Shown: positions 50,642-59,301 of the stretch, in pieces | Numbering within the stretch: position 1 is the stretch's first letter | Layout of the letters: each line of letters begins with the position of its first letter | Assembly (NCBI RefSeq): GCF_900114915.1 | Contig: NZ_FOUS01000012.1 | Coordinates: forward strand, 186,001-250,000 | From: Bradyrhizobium sp. Rc3b | GTDB lineage: Bacteria; Pseudomonadota; Alphaproteobacteria; Rhizobiales; Xanthobacteraceae | Length of the DNA stretch: 64,000 bases | Reading direction: 5' to 3' | Notes under the pieces: model-generated | Databases searched by the model: none | What the model was told of the DNA's origin: nothing | Seen by the model: only the letters and a program-made list of their open reading frames with translations | Translations under genes and position numbers: made by a program

Positions 50642-52107
50642 GCGAGCTTGTCTCCGATCAGGAACTGCAAGGCACGGTCGAGGCGAATGTGAGGCAGCGT
50701 CGGCGGCTCGGTGCCCTCGCGGTCGAGTGTGGGCGGACGGAAGCGCAGGAAGCGGAAATCGCTTGTCCCGGCGGTCTCGGTTGCGAGGCCGCGGAACGCG
50801 GCATTGCCGTTGAACAGCGGCTCGGGATCCAGCGGCAAATCGCCCGGAAAGGTCGCTACTTCCGTGTTGCCGTCGAAGAATTCACCGCCGGCGCTTTCGC
50901 CCGCGGCCGGTGTTCCCAGGATCGACGGCAATTTGTCGCGGCCGCGCGCGACTTGGGCTTCTCGTGTGGCACGTACCGCGGCGAGCGCCACCACGTCGAT
51001 CGCCGCGCCGGTATTTTCCGCGCGCGCAACGGCGCCCGAGACGGCGCGGCGCAGCACGGCCTCGAGCCGGTCGTGGCTGGAATGGTGCAGATGGTCGGCC
51101 TTGGTCGCCGCGAACAGGATGCGGTCGATGCGCGGGCGGAACAGGCTGGAGAGAAACGTGCTGCGGCCGATGTTGAAGCAATCGAGAATGCCGGCGAGGG
51201 CGGCTTCGAGATCGTGCAGCGCCTCGGGTCCGGAGTTGAACGCGGACAGTGCGTCGGCCAGCACGATCTGGCGATCGAGCCGGGCAAAATGATCCCTGAA
51301 GAACGGCCGCACCACGACGTCCTTGTAGGCCTCGAAGCGGCGCACCATCATCGCCCACAGCGATCCCTCCGGCGCCTGCCCGCCGATCGGCACGTCGAGC
51401 GGCGCGAAGGTCAGTGCCGGGGAGCCTGCGAGATTGCCGGGCATCAGGAAGCGGCCGGGCGGCAACAGGCTCATCGCAAAGCGCTCGTCGCGGCAGGCGC
51501 GCAAATAGTCGGTGAAGAGGCTTGCGGCCGTCAGCGTCGCCTGCTCGTCCTCGCGTGCGTCGGGCTTGAGCGTTGCCAGATGCGCGTGCCATTCGCTGGC
51601 GAGAGGAGCGCGCGGCGCCTCGCGCGACAGCGCAAGGCTCTCCGCCGACCATTGCTCAAAGCTCTTCTGCAGCAGCGGCAGGTCGAGCAACCACTCGCCG
51701 GGATAGTCGACGATGTCGAGGGTCAGCGTGCGATCGGCGCCGTTCGGGCGCTGATAGTCGATGACGAGCCTGAGCTCGCTGATGTCGACGGTCGAGTTCG
51801 GCCAGCGTCGCTCCTCGACCAGCGCGCGCAGATGGCTCTCATATGCAAAACGCGGCACGGCATCGTCGGGCTGCGGCGCCAGATGCGCGCGCGCGATCCG
51901 GCCCGAGGCGTAAGCGTCGAACACCGGAAAGCGGCCGCCGCGGGTGAGGCCGTGGATCAGCGCGGTGATGAACACGGTCTTGCCGGCCCGCGACAGGCCG
52001 GTAACGCCTAACCGCACCGTCGGGTTGAAGAAGTGCTCGCCATAGTCGATCAGCGCCTGCGCGGACAAGCGCGCTTCTTCGACCATATCCTGGAAACTGA
52101 ATGCCAT
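50638..52107 (-). CDS. YcjX-family GTPase-like protein
   Basis: The 489-residue protein has a P-loop GLSRAGKT (residues 37-44), a switch-like DIVDYPGEWLLDLPLL segment and the conserved FAATKADHLHHSSHDRLEAVL. This is the YcjX (DUF463) family, a nucleotide-binding protein paired with YcjF. No signal or membrane segment. No clear ribosome site precedes the start, but the N-terminal MAFSFQDMVEEARLSAQALIDYG agrees with the family. Confidence 0.92.
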   Translation of the reverse strand: MAFSFQDMVEEARLSAQALIDYGEHFFNPTVRLGVTGLSRAGKTVFITALIHGLTRGGRFPVFDAYASGRIARAHLAPQPDDAVPRFAYESHLRALVEERRWPNSTVDISELRLVIDYQRPNGADRTLTLDIVDYPGEWLLDLPLLQKSFEQWSAESLALSREAPRAPLASEWHAHLATLKPDAREDEQATLTAASLFTDYLRACRDERFAMSLLPPGRFLMPGNLAGSPALTFAPLDVPIGGQAPEGSLWAMMVRRFEAYKDVVVRPFFRDHFARLDRQIVLADALSAFNSGPEALHDLEAALAGILDCFNIGRSTFLSSLFRPRIDRILFAATKADHLHHSSHDRLEAVLRRAVSGAVARAENTGAAIDVVALAAVRATREAQVARGRDKLPSILGTPAAGESAGGEFFDGNTEVATFPGDLPLDPEPLFNGNAAFRGLATETAGTSDFRFLRFRPPTLDREGTEPPTLPHIRLDRALQFLIGDKLA

Positions 52108-52140
52108 ATGAACGTTAATGGATCGGGGGCGGCGGGACTG

Positions 52141-52154
52141 TGTGACCGATCACA
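52141..52154. promoter_or_regulatory. CRP-like half-site palindrome, atypical spacer
   Basis: TGTGACCGATCACA has CRP-type half-sites TGTGA and TCACA, but a four-base rather than six-base spacer. It is in the divergent region between ycjX and the PAQR gene. Canonical CRP binding is doubtful. Confidence 0.2.
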
Positions 52155-52285
52155 AAAGTGGCAATTGCGTGAAGAAAATCAAGCTCCATACTTCCACCGT
52201 CTTTGTCGGAAAATCAGCCGTTTGAACGACGCGCCGATCCCGAAAGACCCATACAAGAGGACATTGCCTCATCTTGCGGATTGCC

Positions 52286-52981
52286 ATGACCGTCTTCCAA
52301 CTGAAAGAATTCGCATCCACCTCCGTCCACGCCGCAGCCGACGTGATCGGCTGGAATTACGACCGCGCCGAGCTGATCGCCGACGGCGTCATCCACGCGA
52401 TCGGCGTCCTCTTCGGCCTCATCGCCGCGACCGTGCTGGTGGTGCTGACGGTGGTCTATGCCAATACGATCGACATCGTCGGCGTCTCGATCTACGTCGC
52501 CGGCCTGCTCTCGATGCTGGTGCTGTCGGCAACTTATAATCTCTGGCCGGTGTCGCCAGCCAAATGGCTGCTGCGGCGGTTCGACCACTCCGCGATCTAT
52601 CTGCTGATCGCGGCGACCTATACGCCGTTCATCCTAGAGGTGAAGGACAGTGGATTCGCGCTGGTGCTGCTCGCCGGCGTCTGGTGTGTCGCCATCCTCG
52701 GCATCGTGCTGAAGCTCTTTTATCCCGGCCGGTTCGACCGCGTCTCGGTCGGCATCTATCTCGCGATGGGCTGGAGCGGCGTGATGCTCTACGACGCCGT
52801 GGTCCGGGCGCTGCCCGCGCTGGTGCTGGGCTTCATCCTTGCGGGCGGACTGCTCTACAGCTTTGGCGTGATCTTCCATGCCTGGCGGCGGCTGCGCTTT
52901 CAGAATGCGATCTGGCACGGCTTTGTGTTGGCCGGCGCGGCGTGCCATTATACTGCGGTGCTCGACCTCATGTTGAGCTGA
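52286..52981 (+). CDS. PAQR/hemolysin III family membrane protein
   Basis: The ~231-residue protein has seven membrane helices and the PAQR motifs: DGVIHAIGVLFG in the first helix, SATYNLWP, the long RFDHSAIYLLIAATYTPF, and HAWRRLRFQNAIWHGFVLAGAACHY with the histidines that bind zinc in this family. PAQR proteins are zinc-dependent hydrolases in eukaryotes, and bacterial members are linked to membrane lipid homeostasis. ATG 52286 is chosen over an upstream TTG in the same frame. Confidence 0.9.
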   Translation: MTVFQLKEFASTSVHAAADVIGWNYDRAELIADGVIHAIGVLFGLIAATVLVVLTVVYANTIDIVGVSIYVAGLLSMLVLSATYNLWPVSPAKWLLRRFDHSAIYLLIAATYTPFILEVKDSGFALVLLAGVWCVAILGIVLKLFYPGRFDRVSVGIYLAMGWSGVMLYDAVVRALPALVLGFILAGGLLYSFGVIFHAWRRLRFQNAIWHGFVLAGAACHYTAVLDLMLS

Positions 52982-53035
52982 GCAAGACCCAAAGGGGTCT
53001 TCCAGGAAGCGGTATAAGACAAGAGGAGACGTCGC

Positions 53036-53830
53036 ATGCAGGTGACCGGCAAGGTCGTGGTCGTCACGGGCGGCGCAAACGGCATCGGCAAGGCGCTGTG
53101 CGAGGCGTTTTACAATGCGGGCGCAGCCAAGGTCGTCGTCGCGGATATGGACGCCGCCAATGCGAGGGCGGTCGCGGCCATGGTGGATGGCGCGGCTTTC
53201 AAATGCGATGTCGCGCAGGAGAAAGACATCTCGCACGTCATCGAGGAGACCGAGCGGCAGTTCGGCCCCATCGCCCTGTTCTGCTCCAATGCCGGCATCG
53301 GCGGCGGCTTCGATCCGATGTCGGTTAATGCCGGCGGCGCCTCGGATGAACCGTGGCAGCGCAGCTGGGCGATCCACGTCATGGCCCATGTCTATGCGGC
53401 GCGGCATCTGATCCCGCGCATGAAGGCGCGCGGTGGCGGCTATTTCCTCAACACCATCTCGGCCGCGGGCCTGCTGTCGCAGGTCGGCAGCCCGGCTTAT
53501 TCCACCACCAAGCACGCCGCGGTCGGCTTTGCCGAGAATCTCGCAATCTCGCACAAGGCCGACAACATCAAGGTCTCGATCCTCTGCCCGCAGGGCGTCG
53601 ACACCAACATGCTGCGCTCGATCCCGAAGGGCCCGCAATCCGGTGACGGCGATCTCACGCCGGAGCAGGTGGCGAAAGACGTGCTCGCCGGCCTCGAGCA
53701 GGAGACGTTCCTGATCCTGCCGCATCCGCAAGTGCTCGGCTATATGCGCAAGAAGACCGAGAATTACGATCGCTGGATCGGCGGCATGGCCAAGATCCAG
53801 GCGAAGATGCGGGAGGAGTTCGGGAAGTAG
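53036..53830 (+). CDS. SDR-family NAD(P)-dependent oxidoreductase
   Basis: The 264-residue protein is a classical short-chain dehydrogenase: TGGANGIG (about 11-18) cofactor loop, SNAG, the active-site YSTTK and the catalytic serine in NTISAAG. CADM with D after beta-2 (VVVADMD) suggests NAD preference. The strong ribosome site GAGGAGA is at good spacing. Substrate unknown. A second SDR follows at 54555 but with a different promoter region. Confidence 0.92.
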   Translation: MQVTGKVVVVTGGANGIGKALCEAFYNAGAAKVVVADMDAANARAVAAMVDGAAFKCDVAQEKDISHVIEETERQFGPIALFCSNAGIGGGFDPMSVNAGGASDEPWQRSWAIHVMAHVYAARHLIPRMKARGGGYFLNTISAAGLLSQVGSPAYSTTKHAAVGFAENLAISHKADNIKVSILCPQGVDTNMLRSIPKGPQSGDGDLTPEQVAKDVLAGLEQETFLILPHPQVLGYMRKKTENYDRWIGGMAKIQAKMREEFGK

Positions 53831-53875
53831 CCGTGATGTCGGTGCGATTGAGGCACACTCGCGCCAAACACTCGC

Positions 53876-54016
53876 TGTCGTCCCTGCGAAAGCAGGGACC
53901 CATAACCACAGGGAGAAGTTTGGCGAAGACTGGTAGATGTTCTTGCGCGCGGTACTGACACCTGCGCTTTACGGATAAATCACGCGGTATGGGTCCCTGC
54001 GTTCGCAGGGACGACA
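53876..54016. repeat. palindromic intergenic repeat, family B copy 2
   Basis: TGTCGTCCCTGCG at 53876-53888 and CGCAGGGACGACA at 54004-54016 are exact complements, with GGACCCATA/TATGGGTCC inside and the segment GGGAGAAGTTTGGCGAAGAC in the loop. Copy 3 at 55361 is in the same orientation with nearly the same loop, so the two are direct repeats flanking the marR and SDR genes. Confidence 0.88.
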
Positions 54017-54023
54017 CCGGTGG

Positions 54024-54479
54024 TTACCGAGGCAACGTCTCCTCCACCCGGCTCGCCCGCAGCGCCCGCGCATAGAGCATCATGCCGTCGCGCACGGTGC
54101 GCTGCTCCGCCGCCGTCAGCGCCGCCAGCGCGCCGCGGACCTGCTGCCGGCCGAACGCGTGCAGCGCCTCCAGCGTGCGCCGGCCCTTCGCCGTCAGCGA
54201 CAATAGCTTGCTGCGGGCATCATTCTCATCCGGCGTCTCCCTGAGCTCGCCGCAGTCGATCAGCTTGCGCACCAGGCGGCTGACGCTGGATTTCTCCAGC
54301 CGCAGGAAATCGCCGAGCTCGGCTGAGGTCATCGGACCGCGGATGCCGATCTCCAGGATGGTGTGCACGGCCGACGGCGGATAGTCCGAGGCCGCCACCG
54401 TGGCATCCATGAAGCCGAGCTCGCGCACCATCAACCGCGAGGCGGCGCGAATGTCGTCGATCAGCGCAAGCTCGGCCAT
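54024..54479 (-). CDS. MarR-family transcriptional regulator
   Basis: The 151-residue protein has the MarR winged helix: MTSAELGDFLRLEKSSVSRLVRKLIDCGELRETPDENDARSKLLSLTAKG, with the wing in the DARSK region. MarR proteins are dimers that usually repress divergent genes and release on binding a small, often aromatic, ligand. The divergent SDR gene starts 75 bases away, with a perfect 11-bp inverted repeat between them that is the obvious operator. Confidence 0.94.
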   Translation of the reverse strand: MAELALIDDIRAASRLMVRELGFMDATVAASDYPPSAVHTILEIGIRGPMTSAELGDFLRLEKSSVSRLVRKLIDCGELRETPDENDARSKLLSLTAKGRRTLEALHAFGRQQVRGALAALTAAEQRTVRDGMMLYARALRASRVEETLPR

Positions 54480-54493
54480 CTTGACTCCTGGTG

Positions 54494-54516
54494 TATAGTT
54501 GTATCATACAACTATA
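54494..54516. promoter_or_regulatory. MarR operator candidate, perfect 11-bp inverted repeat
   Basis: TATAGTTGTAT at 54494-54504 and ATACAACTATA at 54506-54516 are exact complements around one base. It is strikingly AT-rich in a GC-rich region, sits 14 bases before the marR start on one side and ~38 bases before the SDR start on the other, and has the length of known MarR sites. It probably covers the promoter of both genes. Confidence 0.8.
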
Positions 54517-54554
54517 TGCGTGCAGCGGCGCGCGCAAGGGTTTTGGAGTGAGCC

Positions 54555-55331
54555 ATGAGCGGAGCTTTGCCGGCAGGTCAGCGGATGCGGGGCAAGGTCT
54601 GCCTCGTCACGGGCGGCGGCAGCGGCATCGGCCGCGCCACAGCGTTGCGGATGGCGACCGAAGGCGCCGAGGCGATCATCGTCGCGGGCCGGCGCGAGGC
54701 CGAGATCGAGGCGACCGCCGCTTCATGCCGCGAACTCGGTGTCGAGGCGATCCCGCTCAAGACCGACATCACGCGCGAGGACGACGTCGCGCGCCTCGTC
54801 GGCACCGCCATTGAACGTTGCGGCAGGCTCGACGTCGCCTTCAACAATGCCGGCTTCCAGGAGCGCCGCGCGCCGCTGGAAGAGCAGGGCACTGATATCT
54901 ACGACAGCGTGTTCGACACCAATGTCCGCGCGCTGTTCCTGTGCCTGCGCCATCAGCTGCCGGCGATGCTGGCGCAGGGCCGCGGCAGCATCGTCGTCAA
55001 CGCTTCTGTCAGCGGCGTGCGCAATCCCAACCCCGGCTTCTCGCTCTATTCGGCCTCGAAGGCCGCCGCGATCTCGCTGACGCGCTCGGCCGCGCTGGAG
55101 AACGCCCCGCGCGGCATCCGCATCAACGCCATCGCGCCGGGCCGCGTCGTCACCGACATGATGCTGCGCGCCGGCGTCGGCGATGTCGCAACCGTCAGCG
55201 CCGGCCTGCCGTTGCGGAGGATGGGGAATCCGGAGGAGGTGGCCGAGGCGGTGGTGTGGCTGTCGTCGGATGCGTCGTCCTATGTGGTCGGGCACGTGCT
55301 CGCGGCGGACGGGGGGTTTTTGGCGTCGTAG
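54555..55331 (+). CDS. SDR-family oxidoreductase, divergent target of the MarR gene
   Basis: The 258-residue short-chain dehydrogenase has VTGGGSGIG, the R-containing VAGRREAE segment that favours NADP, NNAG (FNNAGFQE), the catalytic YSASK and the end VVGHVLAADGGFLAS. ATG 54555 follows GGAGTGAG. The MarR operator candidate lies just upstream, so expression should respond to the MarR ligand. The ligand may be the SDR substrate or a related xenobiotic. Confidence 0.93.
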   Translation: MSGALPAGQRMRGKVCLVTGGGSGIGRATALRMATEGAEAIIVAGRREAEIEATAASCRELGVEAIPLKTDITREDDVARLVGTAIERCGRLDVAFNNAGFQERRAPLEEQGTDIYDSVFDTNVRALFLCLRHQLPAMLAQGRGSIVVNASVSGVRNPNPGFSLYSASKAAAISLTRSAALENAPRGIRINAIAPGRVVTDMMLRAGVGDVATVSAGLPLRRMGNPEEVAEAVVWLSSDASSYVVGHVLAADGGFLAS

Positions 55332-55360
55332 GTTTTTGGACGGTGGCGCAACAAACTCAG

Positions 55361-55519
55361 TGTCGTCCCCGCGAACGCGGGGACCCATAACCCCAGGGAG
55401 AAGTTTGGCGAAGACTGGTTGTATTTTTGCCCGCGGTACTGACACCGCGCCTTACCGATAGATCACGCGGTATGGGTCCCTGCGCCCCGTGCGCAATTGC
55501 ACACTAGGCAGGGACGACA
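55361..55519. repeat. palindromic intergenic repeat, family B copy 3
   Basis: TGTCGTCCCC at the left and GGGACGACA at the right pair; GGACCCATAACCCCAGGG and TATGGGTCC pair inside. Relative to copy 2 it has about 17 extra bases (CGTGCGCAATTGCACAC region, itself palindromic) in its right arm. It separates the SDR gene from the convergent decarboxylase-like gene. Confidence 0.85.
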
Positions 55520-55522
55520 GCG

Positions 55523-57145
55523 TCAATGCTTCTGCCCGTACAGCACCGGCACCGCCGAATCCACGACGACCTCGACCAGGCTCGTGCCCTCGAATGCCAT
55601 CCCTTGCCTCAGCGCCTCGCCGAGCTCGGCGGCCTTGCTGACCCGCACCGCATGGCAGCCCATGCCTTCGGCGAGCCGGACGAAATCGATGCCCGGCAGC
55701 TCCAGCCCGGGCACGTTGCGCACCTGCATCACCTGGCTGAACGAGCGCATCGCGCCGTAGCCGGAATTGTTGATGACGACGATGGTCAGCGGCAGCTTGC
55801 GCTGCGCGGCGGTCCACAGCGCCTGGATCGAGTACATCGCCGAGCCGTCGCCGATCAGGCAGACCGTGCGGCTGCTCGGCTTGCCGAGTGCCATGCCGAC
55901 GGCGGCGGGCAGAGAGTAGCCGAGGCCGCCGCTCGCCATGGTGTAAAAACTGTCATGGCCGCGCATCGGCATGAATTTTTGCATCGCCGGCCGGTGCGAG
56001 GGAACCTCCTCGACGAGCGACGCACCATCCGGCATCGCCTGCGACAGCGAATGCAGCAGGAACTCGACCGGCAGCGGATCGGCGGCCTGCGGCGCCGGCG
56101 GCAGCGTGCGGCCCTTTGGGGCCGCGCGTTTGGTCTCCGGCAGCAGGTCGAGCAGCGTGCTCAGTGCCGGCTTCATCGTCGCGATGATGCTGGTGCCGAC
56201 CGGCGTGACCGCCGCGGCATCCGCATCATCGGTGATCTGAAAAATCGTCGCACCACCGTCGAAGATCGCGGCATGGCCCTCGACATGGAAGGTGAACACC
56301 GGCGCGCCGATGACGACGACGAGATCGTGCGCACGCAGTGCGTCGGAGAGTTGCGCCGGCGAGGCGTGCAGAAACCCTGAGAATTGCGGATGCCGCTCGG
56401 GAAACGAGCAGCGCGCCGAGAACGGGCTGACCCAGACGCTCGCCTTCGCCTTCTCGGCGACGCGCACCATCAGGTCGACCGCACCGGCGCGGTCGATTCC
56501 GGGGCCGACGACGAGGGCTGGGTGCTTTGCGCTAGCGAGCGCAGCGACCAGTGCCTTCATTGGCTCAAGCTCGGGCCCGATCTCGCGGCTGACCATGCGC
56601 GCCTCGATCGGCGCGCAGGCATGCGCCCAGTCGTCGATCGGGATCGACACGAAGGTCGGTCCGCATGGCGGCTGCATCGCGGTGTAATAGGCCCGCGCGA
56701 TCGCGGCCGGCACGTCCTCGGGCCGCGCCGGTTCGACGCTGTATTTCACGTAAGGCCGCGGAAATTCCGATGCGCGCTCGGCATAGAGGAACGCCTGCAG
56801 CGGCAGGATCGAGCGCGCCTGCTGGCCCGCAGTGATCACCAGCGGGGTCTGGTTGCGGTGCGCGGTGTAGATGTTGCCGAGCGCGTTGCCGACGCCGGCG
56901 GCCGAATGCAGATTGACGAAGCCGGCATTGCGGGTTGCCTGCGCATAGCCGTCGGCCATGCCGACGGCGGAGGCCTCCTGCAGCGCCAGCACGTAGTCGA
57001 TGTCATCGGGCCAGTCGCTCAGGAACGGCAGCTCGGTCGAGCCGGGATTGCCGAACACCCTGTCGATGCCGAACGATCGCAGCAGGTCGAGCGTCGCCTG
57101 CTTGACGGTGACGGACTTGCTGCCGGGCTTGCCGTTCTTGGCCAT
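55523..57145 (-). CDS. mdlC: thiamine-diphosphate enzyme, benzoylformate decarboxylase-like
   Basis: The 540-residue protein matches benzoylformate decarboxylase in its key sites: FGNPGSTELPFL (S36, equivalent to Ser26), LALQEAS (E57, activating glutamate), NLHSAAGVGNALG (H80, equivalent to His70), FTFHVEG (H287, position of His281) and the ThDP motif CLIGDGSAMYSIQ. This supports decarboxylation of an aromatic or branched 2-keto acid to an aldehyde. No mandelate dehydrogenase or benzaldehyde dehydrogenase is nearby, so the physiological substrate may differ from benzoylformate. A repeat separates it from the next operon on the same strand. Confidence 0.85.
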   Translation of the reverse strand: MAKNGKPGSKSVTVKQATLDLLRSFGIDRVFGNPGSTELPFLSDWPDDIDYVLALQEASAVGMADGYAQATRNAGFVNLHSAAGVGNALGNIYTAHRNQTPLVITAGQQARSILPLQAFLYAERASEFPRPYVKYSVEPARPEDVPAAIARAYYTAMQPPCGPTFVSIPIDDWAHACAPIEARMVSREIGPELEPMKALVAALASAKHPALVVGPGIDRAGAVDLMVRVAEKAKASVWVSPFSARCSFPERHPQFSGFLHASPAQLSDALRAHDLVVVIGAPVFTFHVEGHAAIFDGGATIFQITDDADAAAVTPVGTSIIATMKPALSTLLDLLPETKRAAPKGRTLPPAPQAADPLPVEFLLHSLSQAMPDGASLVEEVPSHRPAMQKFMPMRGHDSFYTMASGGLGYSLPAAVGMALGKPSSRTVCLIGDGSAMYSIQALWTAAQRKLPLTIVVINNSGYGAMRSFSQVMQVRNVPGLELPGIDFVRLAEGMGCHAVRVSKAAELGEALRQGMAFEGTSLVEVVVDSAVPVLYGQKH

Positions 57146-57166
57146 GGTTTCCGTCCCTTCTCAATT

Positions 57167-57274
57167 CCTCATCCTGAGGAGCGCGTCTTCGCGCGTCTCG
57201 AAGGATGAAGGCCCGGCTGGTGGCCTCGCCCTTCGAGACGCGCGCGAAGAGGCGCGCTCCTCAGGCTGAGGGTC
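57167..57274. repeat. palindromic intergenic repeat, family C copy 4
   Basis: CCTCATCCTGAGGAGCGCG and CGCGCTCCTCAGGCTGAGGG are the paired ends; CGCGTCTCGAAGG and CCTTCGAGACGCG pair inside. It lies between the decarboxylase start and the hydratase stop; 57275-57320 holds nothing more. Confidence 0.8.
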
Positions 57275-57320
57275 TAACTTCCTACATCGTCATTACATTC
57301 GCAATGACGAGGAGAGGCCG

Positions 57321-58172
57321 TCACCACACCGCCGTCCCCTTCATCGTCGGCTGCCCCTCCGCATTCGCGGTCCACAGCTCCATGCCATCCGCGGTCTCGT
57401 TGGCGTTGACCGAGAACTCGGTGCCCTCGAACAGCGGCTGCAGGCCGCGATACGAAAACTTCTTCGGCGCCTCGCCGCCGTGCAGCTTCGCAGCCATCTC
57501 GATGATCAGCGCCGCCTGCAGCGGGCCGTGGAAGATCAGGCCCGGATAACCCTCGACCTTGGTGACGTAGTCGCGGTCGTAATGGATGCGGTGGCCGTTG
57601 AAGGTCAGCGCCGAATAACGAAACAGCAGCACGGGATCGGAGACATGGGTATCGCGGTGCTGCGCCTTCGGCGGCGGAGGCGGGGCCTTGGCGCCAGCGG
57701 GCGCGTTGCTCGTCATCTCACGATAGACGATGTCCTGCCGCTCGCGGATCGCGGTGCCGCGCGGCGAGGAGATGCTGTGCTCGACAGAGACGAAGCACAG
57801 CGTGCCGGTCGAGCCGGTCTTGACCTGCACGTCGGCAATGCGCGAGGTCCGCGTCGATTCATCGCCGACCTGCAGCGGCTGCAGGAACTCGATCTCGCCG
57901 CCGGCCCACATCCGGCGCGGCAGCGGCACCGGCGGCAGGAAGCCGCCGCGGGTCGGGTGGCCGTCGGGCCCTAGCATCGACATCGGAAACACCGGCTGCG
58001 CCAGGCACCAATGCACCGTGAACGGCGCGGCATCGCCCTTCCTGGGCTCGCCGACCTCCTGGAACAGCGTCGCGCGCAAACCCATCACGAGCTGCGCGGT
58101 GACGATGTCGGTGGCCTCCGTGCTGCGGCCGATCCATTGCCGCAAGTGTTCGATGTCGAGCTTCTCGGTCAT
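57321..58172 (-). CDS. FAS1-like/MaoC-type acyl-CoA dehydratase (mesaconyl-CoA hydratase-like)
   Basis: The 283-residue protein has two hotdog domains of the FAS1-like dehydratase type. The N-terminal part contains MWAGGEIEFLQPLQVGD and the C-terminal part RYSALTFNGHRIHYDRDYVTKVEGYPGLIFHGPLQAAL, where the NxHxIHxD motif supplies the catalytic Asp/His pair. The closest named relatives I can think of are mesaconyl-C4-CoA hydratases. It is the last gene in an operon with an acyl-CoA dehydrogenase and a CoA transferase, which supports hydration of an unsaturated CoA ester made upstream. Confidence 0.85.
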   Translation of the reverse strand: MTEKLDIEHLRQWIGRSTEATDIVTAQLVMGLRATLFQEVGEPRKGDAAPFTVHWCLAQPVFPMSMLGPDGHPTRGGFLPPVPLPRRMWAGGEIEFLQPLQVGDESTRTSRIADVQVKTGSTGTLCFVSVEHSISSPRGTAIRERQDIVYREMTSNAPAGAKAPPPPPKAQHRDTHVSDPVLLFRYSALTFNGHRIHYDRDYVTKVEGYPGLIFHGPLQAALIIEMAAKLHGGEAPKKFSYRGLQPLFEGTEFSVNANETADGMELWTANAEGQPTMKGTAVW

Positions 58173-58187
58173 GACGCCTCGCTCTTC

Positions 58188-59291
58188 TTACTTCTTGGAC
58201 TTTGGCTTTTCGCCGATGGCGGGCACAGCGCCGTAAGCGCGCGTCTCGCCGACGACGATCGGCGCCGGCGCGGGATAGCTGACACGTCCCTGCGGCGTGT
58301 CCACCTCGATGCGGCGCAGATGCGGGTGGTTGGTGAGGTCGGCCATGGTGTTGACCTCGGCAAAGGCGATGTCGGCGTCCGAGAGCCGCTTGAGCAGCTC
58401 GTCGCGCGTCATCTTGCCGAAGATATCCGCCACCGTCGTGTCGGTGAAATCACGGTTGCGCACGCGCTCGACCATGTTGGCGACGCGGGGATCGGCGGGC
58501 AAATCGGGTTGATCCAGCACCTTCGCGCACAGCGTCTTCCACTCGCGTTCGCTCTGGATCGAGATCAGGATGTCCTTGCCGTCTTTCGAGGTGAACACGC
58601 CGTAGGGCGCGATCGAGGGATGGCGCAGGCCCATGCGCTTGGGCGGATTGCCGGCCTCGGAGTTGAGCAGCGGCACGGTGCACCAGTCCGCCATCACGTC
58701 GAACATAGAGATGCGGATGTCACAGCCCTTGCCGGTGCGCCCGCGTCCGATCAGCGCTTCCAGGATCGCCGCATGCGCGGTGGCACCGGTGGCTACGTCG
58801 ACGATCGACATGCCGACGCGCGAGGCGCCATCGGGATTGCCGGTGATCGAGGCGAGGCCGCTCTCGGCCTGGATCAGCAAATCATAGGCCTTGCGATGTG
58901 CATAGGGACCCTCGTCGCCATAGCCGGTGATCGTGCACGAGATCAGCTTCGGATAGTCCTTCAAAAGCCGCTCGCGCGAGAAGCCGAGCTTGTCCATCGA
59001 GCCCGGCTTCAGGTTCTGGATCAGCACGTCGGCGCTGGCGATCAGCTTTTCCAGCTCGGCGCAGCCTTCTTTCGTCGCGAGATCGACCACCGCCGATTGC
59101 TTGCCGCGGTTGAGCCAGACGAAATAGCTGCTCTGGCCCTTAGCCGCCGCGTCATAGCCGCGGGCGAAATCGCCCTCGGGCCGCTCGATCTTGATCACCT
59201 CGGCGCCGGCATCCGCCAGGCGCGAGGAGCAGAACGGCGCCGCCACCGCCTGCTCGACCGCAATCACCCTGATCCCGTCCAATGCTCCCAT
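58188..59291 (-). CDS. CaiB/BaiF type III CoA transferase, operon member
   Basis: The 367-residue protein has the family III signature GIRVIAVEQAVAAPFCSSRLADAGAEVIKIERPEGDFARGYD and the catalytic aspartate in MSIVDVATGA (about D165). ATG 59291 follows the acyl-CoA dehydrogenase stop by ten bases with a GAGG site, and the hydratase follows 15 bases later. It probably activates a dicarboxylic or similar acid using a CoA donor such as succinyl-CoA. Citramalate, mesaconate, itaconate, methylsuccinate and glutarate are all possible for this family. Confidence 0.9.
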   Translation of the reverse strand: MGALDGIRVIAVEQAVAAPFCSSRLADAGAEVIKIERPEGDFARGYDAAAKGQSSYFVWLNRGKQSAVVDLATKEGCAELEKLIASADVLIQNLKPGSMDKLGFSRERLLKDYPKLISCTITGYGDEGPYAHRKAYDLLIQAESGLASITGNPDGASRVGMSIVDVATGATAHAAILEALIGRGRTGKGCDIRISMFDVMADWCTVPLLNSEAGNPPKRMGLRHPSIAPYGVFTSKDGKDILISIQSEREWKTLCAKVLDQPDLPADPRVANMVERVRNRDFTDTTVADIFGKMTRDELLKRLSDADIAFAEVNTMADLTNHPHLRRIEVDTPQGRVSYPAPAPIVVGETRAYGAVPAIGEKPKSKK

Positions 59292-59301
59292 GATGGTGGC
59301 C

